NCBI GenBank assembly: GCA_020444075.1
Contig: JAHLLR010000045.1
Coordinates: 1-42,929 of the forward strand
DNA: 42,929 bases
Reading direction: 5' to 3'
DNA from: Deltaproteobacteria bacterium
GTDB taxonomy: Bacteria; Desulfobacterota; Desulfobacteria; Desulfobacterales; Desulfosarcinaceae
Shown: one piece after another, positions 1 through 7,829 of the stretch
How the letters are laid out: each line of letters starts with the position of its first letter
Position numbering within the stretch: the first letter of the stretch is position 1
Notes under the pieces: generated by a model
Seen by the model: the letters and a program-made list of their open reading frames with translations, nothing else
What the model was told of the DNA's origin: nothing
Databases searched by the model: none
Position numbers and translations under genes: made by a program

Positions 1-3
1 CGG

Positions 4-51
4 GGATTAGGGGATTGGAAAAGCGGTGGGGCGCCGCCAATTCCCTAATCC
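4..51 (-). terminator. Inverted repeat over the 3' end of the hydrolase gene
   Basis: The 15-base arm at 4-18 (GGATTAGGGGATTGG) pairs with 37-51 with one mismatch. The loop contains a further small GCGG/CCGC pairing (23-26 with 34-37). The structure includes the stop codon of the minus-strand hydrolase (45-47) and could end its transcript, although there is no T-tract. It may instead be a palindromic intergenic repeat. It lies at the window edge, so its outer limit is unknown. Confidence 0.4.
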
Positions 52-1040
52 ACAATGCCCTTATTGCCAGTCCCATTTTTTTCGAACAATTCTTCCATCA
101 CCTTCTCATACCACCCGTTCAATCGCCACCCTTCCAGAAAGCCGTTATGTCCGCCATGGGGCTGAACGATCAGGCGGGTCGCAGCGCTGGTGTGCAGGTC
201 GTAGAAATCTTCCACGGGAATAATGGGGTCGTCTGCGGCGGTGAGGATGGTGGTGGGGATTGCGATTCCCTGAAGGTCATTGTTGATCAGGGTATACCCC
301 TTGAAATAAGCGCTGGCATTGTCATAGGTGCTGTACCGTGCCAAAAGCCGTTCGGTCATCTCGCGGATATTATCCACGTCCATGATGCCGGAAAAGTCAT
401 AGTGCTCCGGGTAGAGGCGCTGTTTAATGGCAAGGGACCGGCGCCATTTTTTCAGAAAATATTTCAGGATGAACCGGCTGTTGTCGATGTGGTCGGTGGC
501 TTTGCCCGGATCCAGCACCGGGCTGATGCTGAATACCTGCTTCAGACCGTCGATGGGGTGTGTGGCGCAGCGCCTAGCGATTCGAAGGACAAAATTACCG
601 CCCAGGGAGAATCCGGCAAGAAACACCGGGTTTCCGTTTTCCGCCTCGCTGATCTGGCGGACGGCGTCGAACACTTCGTCGAGGAGCACCGCGTAGAATA
701 TACCGGTGTTCAGATGGTGGCTGGGGCCGTGGTCCCGCAGGTTAAGGCGGAAGACATCAAAACCGCGGCTGAACAGGAAACGGCCCGTAGTGCGTATATA
801 CGTGGATTCCGAACTGCCTTCCCAGCCGTGCAGCAGAATCGCCAGGCCTTTGTGGTGAGGGCGGGGCTGACGGCTCATGACCCCCAACAGGCGCACGTCT
901 TCAACGGTGGTGAGGATGACCTCCCGGGCAGCGTCGACCATGGAGTTTTTACCCCAGGCGCGCAGGCCGGCGCTGGCCAGCGCGGTCTGGACGCCGGCCG
1001 GCTTGAGCAAAAAGGGCGGATTCAACGTTCCGGATTCCAT
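45..1040 (-). CDS. YheT-like alpha/beta hydrolase
   Basis: A 331-residue alpha/beta-hydrolase-fold protein, probably a cytosolic carboxylesterase or lipase-like enzyme of the YheT/Emb8 type. The nucleophile elbow GFSLGG places the catalytic Ser at about residue 145. A TAADDP stretch gives the acid at about 270-271, and PHGGHNG gives the catalytic His at about 298. An ILLHGWEGS segment near residue 70 is the usual oxyanion-hole HG motif. There is no signal peptide. The ATG at 1038-1040 is preceded by AAGGA about 11 bases upstream. The gene ends within an inverted repeat at the window start. The next gene upstream on the same strand begins 44 bp away, so the two may be cotranscribed. The substrate cannot be told from sequence. 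Confidence 0.85.
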   Translation of the reverse strand: MESGTLNPPFLLKPAGVQTALASAGLRAWGKNSMVDAAREVILTTVEDVRLLGVMSRQPRPHHKGLAILLHGWEGSSESTYIRTTGRFLFSRGFDVFRLNLRDHGPSHHLNTGIFYAVLLDEVFDAVRQISEAENGNPVFLAGFSLGGNFVLRIARRCATHPIDGLKQVFSISPVLDPGKATDHIDNSRFILKYFLKKWRRSLAIKQRLYPEHYDFSGIMDVDNIREMTERLLARYSTYDNASAYFKGYTLINNDLQGIAIPTTILTAADDPIIPVEDFYDLHTSAATRLIVQPHGGHNGFLEGWRLNGWYEKVMEELFEKNGTGNKGIVD

Positions 1041-1084
1041 CGGCGGGCCGTTCCTTGCAATTGTTACCGATCGGAAGGTCGAGA

Positions 1085-1354
1085 CTATGCACCCAGTTTT
1101 TTCAGGGCTGCGGCCATTTCTTCTTCGCTGATTCGTTGAAGCATTCTACGGGTGCAGCGGGGGCAACGGGTCCCGGAGAGATCTTCCGTGGAGCGGGTGA
1201 GATGGCCGCAGTTCATGCACTGCCAGGGATCACCGGCGCTTTTATCCCTTGCCGCGGTGTCGATCAGCGGTGCCATGCAGCCGTTTACCCATGTGAGCAT
1301 GCCCATTCCCAGGAGGCCTGACAGCAGGCTTTTTATAAAACCCCGTCGATTCAT
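1085..1354 (-). CDS. Small Tat-type lipoprotein with zinc-ribbon
   Basis: An 89-residue protein that I do not recognise as a named family. It starts with NRRGFIK, a good twin-arginine motif, followed by a short hydrophobic stretch and a lipobox (VNGC, Cys26). It is therefore predicted to be Tat-exported and lipidated. The mature part has two CxxC knuckles (Cys46/49 and Cys64/67), a rubredoxin/zinc-ribbon-like site, and a helical C-terminus rich in Glu and Ala. The ATG at 1352-1354 was chosen over an upstream in-frame start because GGAG lies 7 bases before it and the signal sequence begins there. Export already folded by Tat would fit a preloaded metal site; that is inference. Confidence 0.7.
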   Translation of the reverse strand: MNRRGFIKSLLSGLLGMGMLTWVNGCMAPLIDTAARDKSAGDPWQCMNCGHLTRSTEDLSGTRCPRCTRRMLQRISEEEMAAALKKLGA

Positions 1355-1473
1355 TGTGTTCTCCGTCTTTTTGCCATTATGTTGTTGAAAGGTATCGGTG
1401 CGGGTAATAACCGTCAATACCAATTTCTTTTCCGGCGGTAAACCCCTCAAATAGAATCGTCAGGGCATTTCTA

Positions 1474-1503
1474 TTGACAGAAACACGATTTGCAGCGTAA
1501 AAC
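1474..1503 (+). promoter_or_regulatory. Candidate sigma-70 promoter of trpB2
   Basis: A perfect -35 box TTGACA (1474-1479) is followed 18 bases later by TAAAAC (1498-1503), a weak -10 match (4 of 6). It lies about 100 bp before the trpB2 start in a divergent intergenic region. A GC-rich hairpin-like stretch ending in GTTTTTATTTT (about 1545-1580) sits between this promoter and the gene and could attenuate it. That hairpin is imperfect and is not claimed separately. Confidence 0.4.
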
Positions 1504-1601
1504 CAATCTTCCTGATGGTGCCGGCATTTTTTCTGGTTGCGCTGCCCGTTATTGCCGTCGAGGGTGGCGGGTTTTTATTTTATCCCCAAGGAGGAACGTG
1601 C

Positions 1602-2978
1602 ATGAAACCCAAGAGCTTCATCCTGTCCAAAGATGAGATTCCCAGACAATGGTACAATATCCTGGCGGATATCAAGATGAACCCCCCCCTGGGACCCGAT
1701 GGCCAACCGATCAGCCCCGATATGCTGGCACCCGTGTTTCCCATGAATCTCATTGAGCAGGAGGTAAGTTCGGAGCGCTGGATCGACATTCCGGAACCGG
1801 TTCTGGATGTGCTTTCCATCTGGCGGCCGGCGCCGTTGACCCGGGCCACCGCCCTGGAGAAAGCGTTGGGCACGCCTGCGAAAATCTACTACAAAAATGA
1901 AGGCATGAGCCCTCCGGGCAGCCACAAGCCCAACACGGCCGTGCCGCAGGCATACTACAACAAAGTTTTCGGCATCGAGAAGATCACCACCGAAACCGGT
2001 GCCGGCCAGTGGGGCAGCGCGCTTTCATTCGCCTGTTCCCAGTTCGGACTGACCTGCAAGGTCTACATGGTGCGCATCAGCTTCGACCAGAAGCCCTACC
2101 GCAAGGCCATGATGGAAACCTGGGGCGGGAAGTGCATCGCCTCCCCCAGCAATGAGACCAAGGCCGGTCGGGATGCCCTGGCCAGAGATCCGAACACGCC
2201 GGGAAGCCTGGGCATCGCCATATCGGAAGCCGTTGAAGCGGCGGTGAGCGACACCTCCGGCAAAACCCGCTATTCTTTAGGAAGCGTGCTCAACCATGTG
2301 ATGCTCCACCAGACCATCATCGGCCTGGAGGCCAAAAAGCAATTCAAAATGGCCGGCGACTATCCGGACATCATCATCGGCTGTGCCGGCGGTGGCAGCA
2401 ATTTTGCCGGCCTGGCATTCCCCTTCGTCCTGGACAAGATAAACGGCAAGCAGATCGAGATCTACCCGGTGGAACCCAAGGCCTGCCCCACCATGACGCG
2501 GGCGCCTTTTGCCTATGATCACGGCGACACCGCCGGGTATACGCCGCTGCTGCCCATGCACAGCCTGGGACACAACTTCGTGCCGGCGCCCATCCACGCC
2601 GGCGGCCTGCGCTACCACGGCATGGCGCCTACCGTCAGCCAGCTGATCAACGAGGGGCTGCTCACACCCAAATCCGTGGGGCAGATGGCCGCCTACGAGG
2701 CCGGTGTACTGTGGGCGCGGACCGAAGGCTTCATTCCCGCTCCGGAAACGACCAATGCCCTGGCCCAGGTGGTGGAGGAAGCCCGCAAAGCCAAGGAAGA
2801 GGGCAAAGAGAAGACCATCGTGGTCAATTTCAGCGGGCACGGCCTGCTGGACCTGGGGGCCTACGACAAATATCTATCCGGGGAACTGTTCGATTACACG
2901 CTGGACGATGCCGAGATCGAACAATCCACGGAAATACTCAAGAACTATCCCAAACCCCAGGATCTGAAGAGCGCCTGA
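1602..2978 (+). CDS. trpB2: Tryptophan synthase beta chain, TrpB2 type
   Basis: A 458-residue PLP enzyme that joins indole with L-serine (or O-phosphoserine, as reported for some TrpB2 enzymes) to give tryptophan. The PLP lysine lies in GSHKPNTA at about residue 109. The ETGAGQWG segment carries the catalytic Glu, and [11 protein letters not shown] near residue 270 binds the cofactor phosphate. The long N-terminal extension and overall length match the TrpB2 (TrpB-like, TIGR01415) branch rather than classical TrpB1. The ATG at 1602 was chosen because AAGGAGG lies 6 bases upstream; an in-frame ATG at 1515 has no such site. No trpA or other trp genes are adjacent, as is usual for TrpB2. The downstream gene overlaps it by one base (TGATG). 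Confidence 0.93.
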   Translation: MKPKSFILSKDEIPRQWYNILADIKMNPPLGPDGQPISPDMLAPVFPMNLIEQEVSSERWIDIPEPVLDVLSIWRPAPLTRATALEKALGTPAKIYYKNEGMSPPGSHKPNTAVPQAYYNKVFGIEKITTETGAGQWGSALSFACSQFGLTCKVYMVRISFDQKPYRKAMMETWGGKCIASPSNETKAGRDALARDPNTPGSLGIAISEAVEAAVSDTSGKTRYSLGSVLNHVMLHQTIIGLEAKKQFKMAGDYPDIIIGCAGGGSNFAGLAFPFVLDKINGKQIEIYPVEPKACPTMTRAPFAYDHGDTAGYTPLLPMHSLGHNFVPAPIHAGGLRYHGMAPTVSQLINEGLLTPKSVGQMAAYEAGVLWARTEGFIPAPETTNALAQVVEEARKAKEEGKEKTIVVNFSGHGLLDLGAYDKYLSGELFDYTLDDAEIEQSTEILKNYPKPQDLKSA

Positions 2979-3241
2979 TGGAACCGGAGCATCTTGAACG
3001 GCGGTGCCCCCGGCTGGGCGGCGACGTGGCCTTCGGCTACTGCAAGGTCTGCGGCGAGGGGGAAACGCCCTGCTTCAAAGTGTTCGACTGCTGGTGGGAA
3101 CGCTTCGACGTGGTGGCGCACATGCAGGCGCGTCTGTCCCCGGAAGCGTTCGCTGCGCTATCCACCAACCGTCCCCAGCCGAAAGTGACCAGCCTGGTAG
3201 ACCTGATCCGTCAGGCCCAGCAACGGGCCTCGCAGGACTGA
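2978..3241 (+). CDS. Small Cys-rich protein coupled to trpB2
   Basis: An 87-residue protein that I do not recognise. Its ATG shares a base with the trpB2 stop codon (TGATG), which indicates translational coupling. Five cysteines fall in the first 40 residues (10, 22, 25, 32, 38), including a YCKVC pair, which suggests a small metal-binding or redox fold. A Trp/Phe-rich stretch (DCWWERFD) and an Ala/Gln-rich helical tail follow. It has no signal peptide or membrane segment. It ends 20 bp before a strong terminator hairpin, so trpB2 and this gene form a two-gene unit. A role linked to TrpB2 is only inferred from the coupling. Confidence 0.72.
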   Translation: MEPEHLERRCPRLGGDVAFGYCKVCGEGETPCFKVFDCWWERFDVVAHMQARLSPEAFAALSTNRPQPKVTSLVDLIRQAQQRASQD

Positions 3242-3261
3242 CAAGCCACTTCCCCTATATT

Positions 3262-3306
3262 GACACCGGCGGCGCCTGAGTCGAAAGCGCCGCCGGTGTC
3301 ATTATT
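3262..3306 (+). terminator. Terminator hairpin after the trpB2 unit
   Basis: A perfect 14-bp stem (GACACCGGCGGCGC at 3262-3275 with its complement at 3287-3300) and an 11-base loop are followed by ATTATT. It starts 20 bp after the stop codon of the small Cys-rich gene. The stem is very stable, but the T-tract is weak. Confidence 0.75.
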
Positions 3307-3819
3307 CAGTCCAGGCGAAAAACGTAAAAGGTCTGATCTGCGAAAAGCTCGGATCGTTCCTTCGCCAATCAAGCGTGATTTTGTGGGCTGGAATCCAGAC
3401 AATCCAACCACTGCTCCCAATCCCCATGATTATCCCCGGTCAGAATCAAACCGGAGGGTTGGTGTCAATCCTCCAGCATTAGTTTTAAAGGGTTGTATTC
3501 CCCAAAAAAGAACATGTTTCCGGATAGATCGGAGCCGTGTGAAGTACGTGCTGGATACGCGGACAGGGCAAATTAAAAAAATTGCTTGTAATACCACAAT
3601 GTGGTCCTTATTATTTTTTACAGAGTTAATCCTTTCTACAGGGGCCGAAACAGACTCTGAAGCCAGCCTCGAAAATCGGTCCTTCACCTACGCAGTAAAG
3701 TAAGTCTCATCTCAATTGAATTATTAAAAGCACAATGGATGGGATTGAAAAGCACCGAAGACAATTGGAAGCAGAACAAATAATCATGATTGATGAAAAA
3801 TTACCAGGAGGTTTCTGCA
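3301..3819. other. Intergenic stretch with no supported gene
   Basis: This 519-base gap has no gene I can support. A 147-codon open frame on the plus strand (3260-3703) begins at a TTG inside the terminator stem. It has no ribosome binding site and no recognisable domain, so I treat it as chance. Base composition falls towards AT from about 3500, unlike the upstream genes, and this marks the start of the accessory block. The promoter for the cupin gene should lie near its end, but I see no convincing -35/-10 pair. Confidence 0.5.
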
Positions 3820-4206
3820 ATGCGAATAGCAAAGAATGAGATCCCGATAAAAGTAAATGCTCCCGGAGCTGTGGCGCGCCAAAAAACCGATTTCGGAGAT
3901 GCCACAGGGTACGGTAAAATGGGTGGTGAATACTTTGCGATAGATGCGGGGACAGATATTGCTCCGCTGCTGCAAGGGCTTGAAGATGACCTTTGCCACG
4001 CACCCCATTGGGGGTATCTTATCAGGGGAAAGCTAACGGTCTCTTACCAGAACGGGGACGCGGAGGATGTCAGTTCGGGGGACCTGTTTTTTTGGCCACC
4101 CGGCCACACGGTAAAAGTGGGCAAGGATGCTGAAATTATATTATTCAGTCCGCAAAACGAACATACACAGGTACTGGATCACATTAACAGCAAACTGGGG
4201 GCCTAA
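3820..4206 (+). CDS. Single-domain cupin protein
   Basis: A 128-residue conserved-barrel (cupin) protein. Motif 1 is centred on HAPHWGYLIRG (His60, His63) and motif 2 on GDLFFWPPGHT (Gly87 to His96). The pattern suggests a metal or small-ligand site, with His63 and His96 as likely ligands. Cupins of this size serve as small enzymes, sensors or binding proteins, and nothing here fixes the substrate. The ATG at 3820 was chosen because AGGAGG lies 8 bases upstream; starts at 3790 and 3793 have none. The cyclase gene begins 28 bp downstream on the same strand with its own AAGGAGG, so the two are probably one operon. Confidence 0.8.
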   Translation: MRIAKNEIPIKVNAPGAVARQKTDFGDATGYGKMGGEYFAIDAGTDIAPLLQGLEDDLCHAPHWGYLIRGKLTVSYQNGDAEDVSSGDLFFWPPGHTVKVGKDAEIILFSPQNEHTQVLDHINSKLGA

Positions 4207-4234
4207 GAAGCTACCGATCGAGCAAGGAGGCGAA

Positions 4235-5053
4235 ATGCCACTTTTCATGGATAGACATGAAATTCGTGGATCGACAGCGGAAGATGTGGCGCGGGCTCAC
4301 AAAAGCGATCTTGAAGTCCAATCCCGTCACTTCTGCAAGGCGCTGACTTATTGGTACGACGAGTCTCGAGGGACAGCATTCTGTCTTGTCGAAGCCCCTT
4401 CGGCGACCGCTGTTCGCGAGATGCATCAAGAAGCCCATGGCCTCATCCCGAATCATATTATGGAGGTTGACGCCTCCACGGTGGCTCAATTTCTGGGCAG
4501 GATTGCCGACCCCGAGGTGGTTGATGGACAGCCGATTCAAGATAGTGCTTTTCGGGCGATCCTGTTTGTTGACATGGTGAGTTCAACGGACATTACCAAG
4601 ACACTCGGGGACACAAAGGCCCTGGGCCTCGTACGAAGGTATCGAGACATCGTCCGCAAGGCTCTTTTGGACCATGGGGGAAGGGAAGTCGATCGCGCCG
4701 GCGATGGATTCCTCACGAGCTTTGCCTCTTCTCACAATGCCGTAAAATGCGCGATCACCATTCAGCGCGAGCTGTCCATGGATAACACGCGTCGGGCAGA
4801 TGGCGTGGTGCTGCAGGCCAGAATCGGCATCGGAGCCGGCGAGCCCGTTCGCGATGGCGACGCGCTTTTCGGTTCCACCGTCAATCTCACGTCGCGCATC
4901 TGTGACTGCAGCGGGCCGGGTCAAATCATCGCTGCCAGGATTATCCGGGAGCTCTGTATGGGCAAGGACGCCATCTTCAAGTCTATAGGTTCTAGGATGC
5001 TGAAGGGGTTTAGCGAGCCCACCGATCTTGAGCTCGTGGAATGGCAGGAATAG
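4235..5053 (+). CDS. DUF4242 domain-class III nucleotide cyclase fusion
   Basis: A 272-residue cytosolic protein with two domains. Residues 1-90 match the DUF4242 (SCO4226-like, reported to bind nickel) family: MPLFMDRHEI at the start, YWYDESRGTAFCLVEAP and HQEAHGL. Residues 105-270 form a class III adenylate/guanylate cyclase domain. It has metal-binding Asp113 (FVDMVSST) and Asp157 (AGDGF), and the transition-state pair Asn217/Arg221 (VNLTSR). The usual adenine-specifying Lys three residues before GDG is Asp153, so ATP specificity should not be assumed. The ATG at 4235 follows AAGGAGG by 4 bases. A good terminator begins 2 bp after the stop. A metal- or ligand-gated cyclase is a reasonable inference but is not shown. 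Confidence 0.82.
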   Translation: MPLFMDRHEIRGSTAEDVARAHKSDLEVQSRHFCKALTYWYDESRGTAFCLVEAPSATAVREMHQEAHGLIPNHIMEVDASTVAQFLGRIADPEVVDGQPIQDSAFRAILFVDMVSSTDITKTLGDTKALGLVRRYRDIVRKALLDHGGREVDRAGDGFLTSFASSHNAVKCAITIQRELSMDNTRRADGVVLQARIGIGAGEPVRDGDALFGSTVNLTSRICDCSGPGQIIAARIIRELCMGKDAIFKSIGSRMLKGFSEPTDLELVEWQE

Positions 5054-5055
5054 AG

Positions 5056-5076
5056 CGGCCATGCTGGCCGATTTTC
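5056..5076 (+). terminator. Terminator after the cyclase gene
   Basis: CGGCCA (5056-5061) and TGGCCG (5065-5070) form a 6-bp stem with a 3-base loop, followed by ATTTTC. It starts just after the stop codon at 5053 and would separate the cupin-cyclase unit from the FAD oxidoreductase gene. Confidence 0.55.
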
Positions 5077-5131
5077 ACGGAATTTTATCACTGAGCGCTA
5101 AATTCTTTCCGTATATCCAAGGATAACTATC

Positions 5132-6514
5132 ATGAAAATACAATCAAACGAAAAAATTAAAAACCTAAAAGACAAAGTCAAGGGCCAAATAGTGCTTCCC
5201 GGCGATCCGAATTATAACGACGTTAGGGAAATATGGAATGCCATGATTGATCGCCGACCGGCTGTCATCGTACAGTGCGCGGAAGCCGATGACGTTCCCC
5301 ATGCAATCGCTTATGCACGTGACAACGGGTTGGAGATTTCCATCAGAGGTGGTGGGCACAATATTGCTGGGAGTGCTTTGTGCAATAACGGCGTGGTGAT
5401 CGACTTTTCTAGTATGAGAGCTGTAAAAGTGGTTGCACAAAAACGGCGTGCGTATGTCGAACCTGGTGCCACGCTCGGCGATTTTGATAAAGCGGTGCAG
5501 GCCCATGGATTAGCGACACCGGTGGGAATTAATTCAACTACCGGTATTGCAGGACTGACGCTAGGCGGCGGATTCGGGTGGTTGACGCGTAAATACGGGA
5601 TGACAGTCGATAGTCTTATCTCCGCGGCAATGGTAACGGCGGATGGCAGGAAGATACAAGTTTCGGAAGATGAGAACCCTGATCTATTCTGGGCCATTAG
5701 AGGCGGTGGCGGCAATTTCGGTATAGTTACCGAGTTCGAATTTGCGCTCCACCCCGTAGGACCTGAGATATTGGCTGGATTGATTGTTTTTCCAGTCGAC
5801 CAAGCCAAACAAGTTCTCGAAAATTACCGTGAATTTGTGAAATCGGCACCCGAGGAACTCAGTATCTGGGTCGTCCTGCGCAAGGCTCCGCCATTACCTT
5901 TTCTTCCCGTGCATGTACACGGGAAAGAAGTTGTTGTGTTAGCCATTTTCTATGCAGGCGATATAGCAGAAGGTGAGAAGCTTATCGATCCTTTGCGTCG
6001 CTTCGGAAACGCTTATGGTGAACACGTTGGTGCTCAGCCATACGTGCAGTGGCAGCAAGCCTTTGACCCACTGCTCACCCCTGGCGCAAGAAACTACTGG
6101 AAATCCCATAATTTTATAGAATTGCGTGATGGCGCCCTTGATTCGATTATCGAGTTTGTCGGCAAAATTCCTTTTCCACAGTGTGAGATATTTCTGGGGC
6201 TCATCGCAGGTGCGGCCAATCGTGTTTCTTCGAATGCTATGGCATATGGTCACAGGGACGCCAAGTTTGTTCTGAACGTGCACGGACGATGGGATGAGGC
6301 AGCGCAGGACGAGACCGGCATGGCATGGGCACGCGCGTTTTTCAAAGCGTCTGCACCCTATGCCTCAGCTGGCGCCTATGTGAATTTTATGACCGAAGAC
6401 GAAGGCGACCGGGTGGCGGCCGCTTACGGCGTGAACTATGCCCGACTGAAACAGGTCAAAAAGAAGTATGACCCTAAAAATATTTTTCATAATAATCAAA
6501 ACATCACAGCGTAG
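5132..6514 (+). CDS. FAD-binding BBE-type oxidoreductase
   Basis: A 460-residue flavoprotein of the berberine-bridge/6-hydroxynicotine oxidase type (FAD_binding_4 plus a C-terminal BBE domain). IRGGGHN gives His76 as the probable covalent FAD attachment site. The second segment, TGIAGLTLGGGFGWL at about residue 133, lacks the Cys that makes some relatives bicovalent. YDPKNIFHNNQNI at the C-terminus is the BBE signature. There is no signal peptide. It probably oxidises an alcohol, sugar or amine and passes electrons to O2 or another acceptor, but the substrate is unknown. The ATG at 5132 follows AAGGA by 8 bases. Base composition is somewhat lower in GC than the core genes around it, and a decayed regulator fragment lies downstream, so the block may have been acquired. 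Confidence 0.88.
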   Translation: MKIQSNEKIKNLKDKVKGQIVLPGDPNYNDVREIWNAMIDRRPAVIVQCAEADDVPHAIAYARDNGLEISIRGGGHNIAGSALCNNGVVIDFSSMRAVKVVAQKRRAYVEPGATLGDFDKAVQAHGLATPVGINSTTGIAGLTLGGGFGWLTRKYGMTVDSLISAAMVTADGRKIQVSEDENPDLFWAIRGGGGNFGIVTEFEFALHPVGPEILAGLIVFPVDQAKQVLENYREFVKSAPEELSIWVVLRKAPPLPFLPVHVHGKEVVVLAIFYAGDIAEGEKLIDPLRRFGNAYGEHVGAQPYVQWQQAFDPLLTPGARNYWKSHNFIELRDGALDSIIEFVGKIPFPQCEIFLGLIAGAANRVSSNAMAYGHRDAKFVLNVHGRWDEAAQDETGMAWARAFFKASAPYASAGAYVNFMTEDEGDRVAAAYGVNYARLKQVKKKYDPKNIFHNNQNITA

Positions 6515-6734
6515 AAGTTTTTGAAAATTAGGAGCTAATGTAAAATCTGGCAGGGCAGAGCGTCCGGGCTACGATTCGGACGCGGGATGCTTCGCTGGCG
6601 GACTGCGAGCGAATCGATGCCGAAGCGAACAACGACGAAAAGTATTCGAAGCTGCTCAATTCTATCATAAGCGCTGACGCGGACCCGCCCGCAGATCAGT
6701 TCTGTCGCGTAATTCAAAGCCCGCAGCCACATTT

Positions 6735-6839
6735 GCCGATCCCTCAAGCCGATGTGTTCGGTTGGACATGATCATGGGTCCGGGTATGGATGGGTGCGAG
6801 ACCTGCCGCCAAAGTGTCAACCTGCATCCCCATCGGAAG
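6735..6839 (+). pseudogene. Decayed response-regulator receiver fragment
   Basis: From 6762 the plus strand reads LDMIMGPGMDGCETCRQ then HPHRK. This closely resembles the phosphoacceptor region of receiver domains in hybrid kinases (VLDMIM-PGMDGLETY-HPGQK). Just upstream, in another frame, ADVF (6748-6759) could be the preceding strand, which implies a frameshift. The similarity stops after about 26 codons and there is no start, kinase or output domain. The rest of the gap 6515-6866 has no gene I can support. An open frame without a start codon runs from 6544 into this fragment but matches nothing I know. The next gene, lipA, converges on it. Confidence 0.5.
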
Positions 6840-6866
6840 CTTAATCCAATGACCGCCCGGATCGGC

Positions 6867-7745
6867 TTATCCATCACTTCCCGTAAACATCTCTCCGGCA
6901 TGGTAGGAACTTCTCACGAAAGGGCCGGACGCCACTTTTTCAAAACCGACATCCAGGGCGAACCGGCGCCAGCGTTCGAATTCTTCCGGCGGGATGAAAT
7001 CGACCACCGTCAGGTGCTGTGGGGTGGGTTGAAGGTACTGGCCGATGGTGAGCATGCGGCAGCCGGTGCCGTAAACGTCGGCGATGGTCTGCCGGACTTC
7101 TTCTTCGGTTTCGCCCAGGCCCAGCATGATGCCCGATTTAGCCGGGATGGACCGGTCGATGGTCTTGACGCGAGCCAGCAGCTCCAGCGACCGGTCGTAG
7201 TCTGCCTGGGGTCGCACGCCGGGATAGAGGCGCCGCACGGTTTCCATATTGTGGTTGAGCACATCGGGGCGGGCTTTCAGGACCGTCTCCAATGCTGATT
7301 CATCCGCCTGGAAATCGGGGATGAGCACTTCCACCTGCACGCCGGGGATCTTTTCCCGCAGGGCCTGGATGGTGGCGGCAAAATGGCCGGCGCCGCCGTC
7401 TTCCAGATCGTCCCGGGTCACCGAGGTGACCACCACGTACCGCAGGTTCATCCTGTCCGCCGCCTCGGCCACGCGACGGGGCTCGTCGGGATCCAGCGGC
7501 CCGGGTTGGCCATCTCCGATGTTGCAGAAGCGACAGTTACGGGTGCAGGTGGCGCCCAGAATCAAAAAAGTGGCCGTGCGGGCGGAGAAGCATTCGAACT
7601 GGTTGGGGCAGTTGGCTTCCTGGCACACCGTATGGAGCTGACCCTTGCCGATCATGGATCGGATCTGCTCGTACTCGGGCCCGGAAGGAAGCTTTCTTCT
7701 CAACCAGGAGGGTTTGCCGGTGCGGATGGGGTTGGATGGGATCAT
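6867..7745 (-). CDS. lipA: Lipoyl synthase
   Basis: A 292-residue radical SAM enzyme that inserts two sulfurs into octanoyl groups on GcvH or E2 proteins. The auxiliary [4Fe-4S] cluster motif is CQEANCPNQFEC (Cys41, 46, 52) and the radical SAM motif is CTRNCRFC (Cys67, 71, 74). RSSYHAGE near the C-terminus contains the conserved Ser ligand region. I chose the ATG at 7743-7745; a TTG at 7790 in the same frame would add 15 residues inside a repeat. Neither has a strong ribosome binding site. It is the last gene of the minus-strand glycine-cleavage/lipoylation cluster, 84 bp after lipB, and its obvious client is the GcvH encoded upstream. Confidence 0.95.
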   Translation of the reverse strand: MIPSNPIRTGKPSWLRRKLPSGPEYEQIRSMIGKGQLHTVCQEANCPNQFECFSARTATFLILGATCTRNCRFCNIGDGQPGPLDPDEPRRVAEAADRMNLRYVVVTSVTRDDLEDGGAGHFAATIQALREKIPGVQVEVLIPDFQADESALETVLKARPDVLNHNMETVRRLYPGVRPQADYDRSLELLARVKTIDRSIPAKSGIMLGLGETEEEVRQTIADVYGTGCRMLTIGQYLQPTPQHLTVVDFIPPEEFERWRRFALDVGFEKVASGPFVRSSYHAGEMFTGSDG

Positions 7746-7766
7746 GATGTGAGGCTTTCCGAAAAG

Positions 7767-7799
7767 GGTTTCAGGAATCCAGGGGGTCAAGGATTCGAG
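7767..7799. repeat. 8-bp-periodic repeat between lipB and lipA
   Basis: Consecutive units GGTTTCAG (7767), GAATCCAG (7775), GGGGTCAA (7783) and, after one extra G, GATTCGAG (7792) fit a loose 8-bp consensus GRTTCRAG. The same unit occurs in two opposed arrays between the Lrp gene and gcvT (13290-13438). A related CTCAATTC/CCTCAATC run (7819-7834) overlaps the lipB stop codon. It contains no gene. Confidence 0.5.
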
Positions 7800-7829
7800 T
7801 GAATGGGCTCAACGGGCTTCTCAATTCCC

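Noticed and set aside
3260-3703. A 147-codon open frame after the trpB2 terminator
   Set aside because: It starts at a TTG within the terminator stem, has no ribosome binding site and no recognisable motif.
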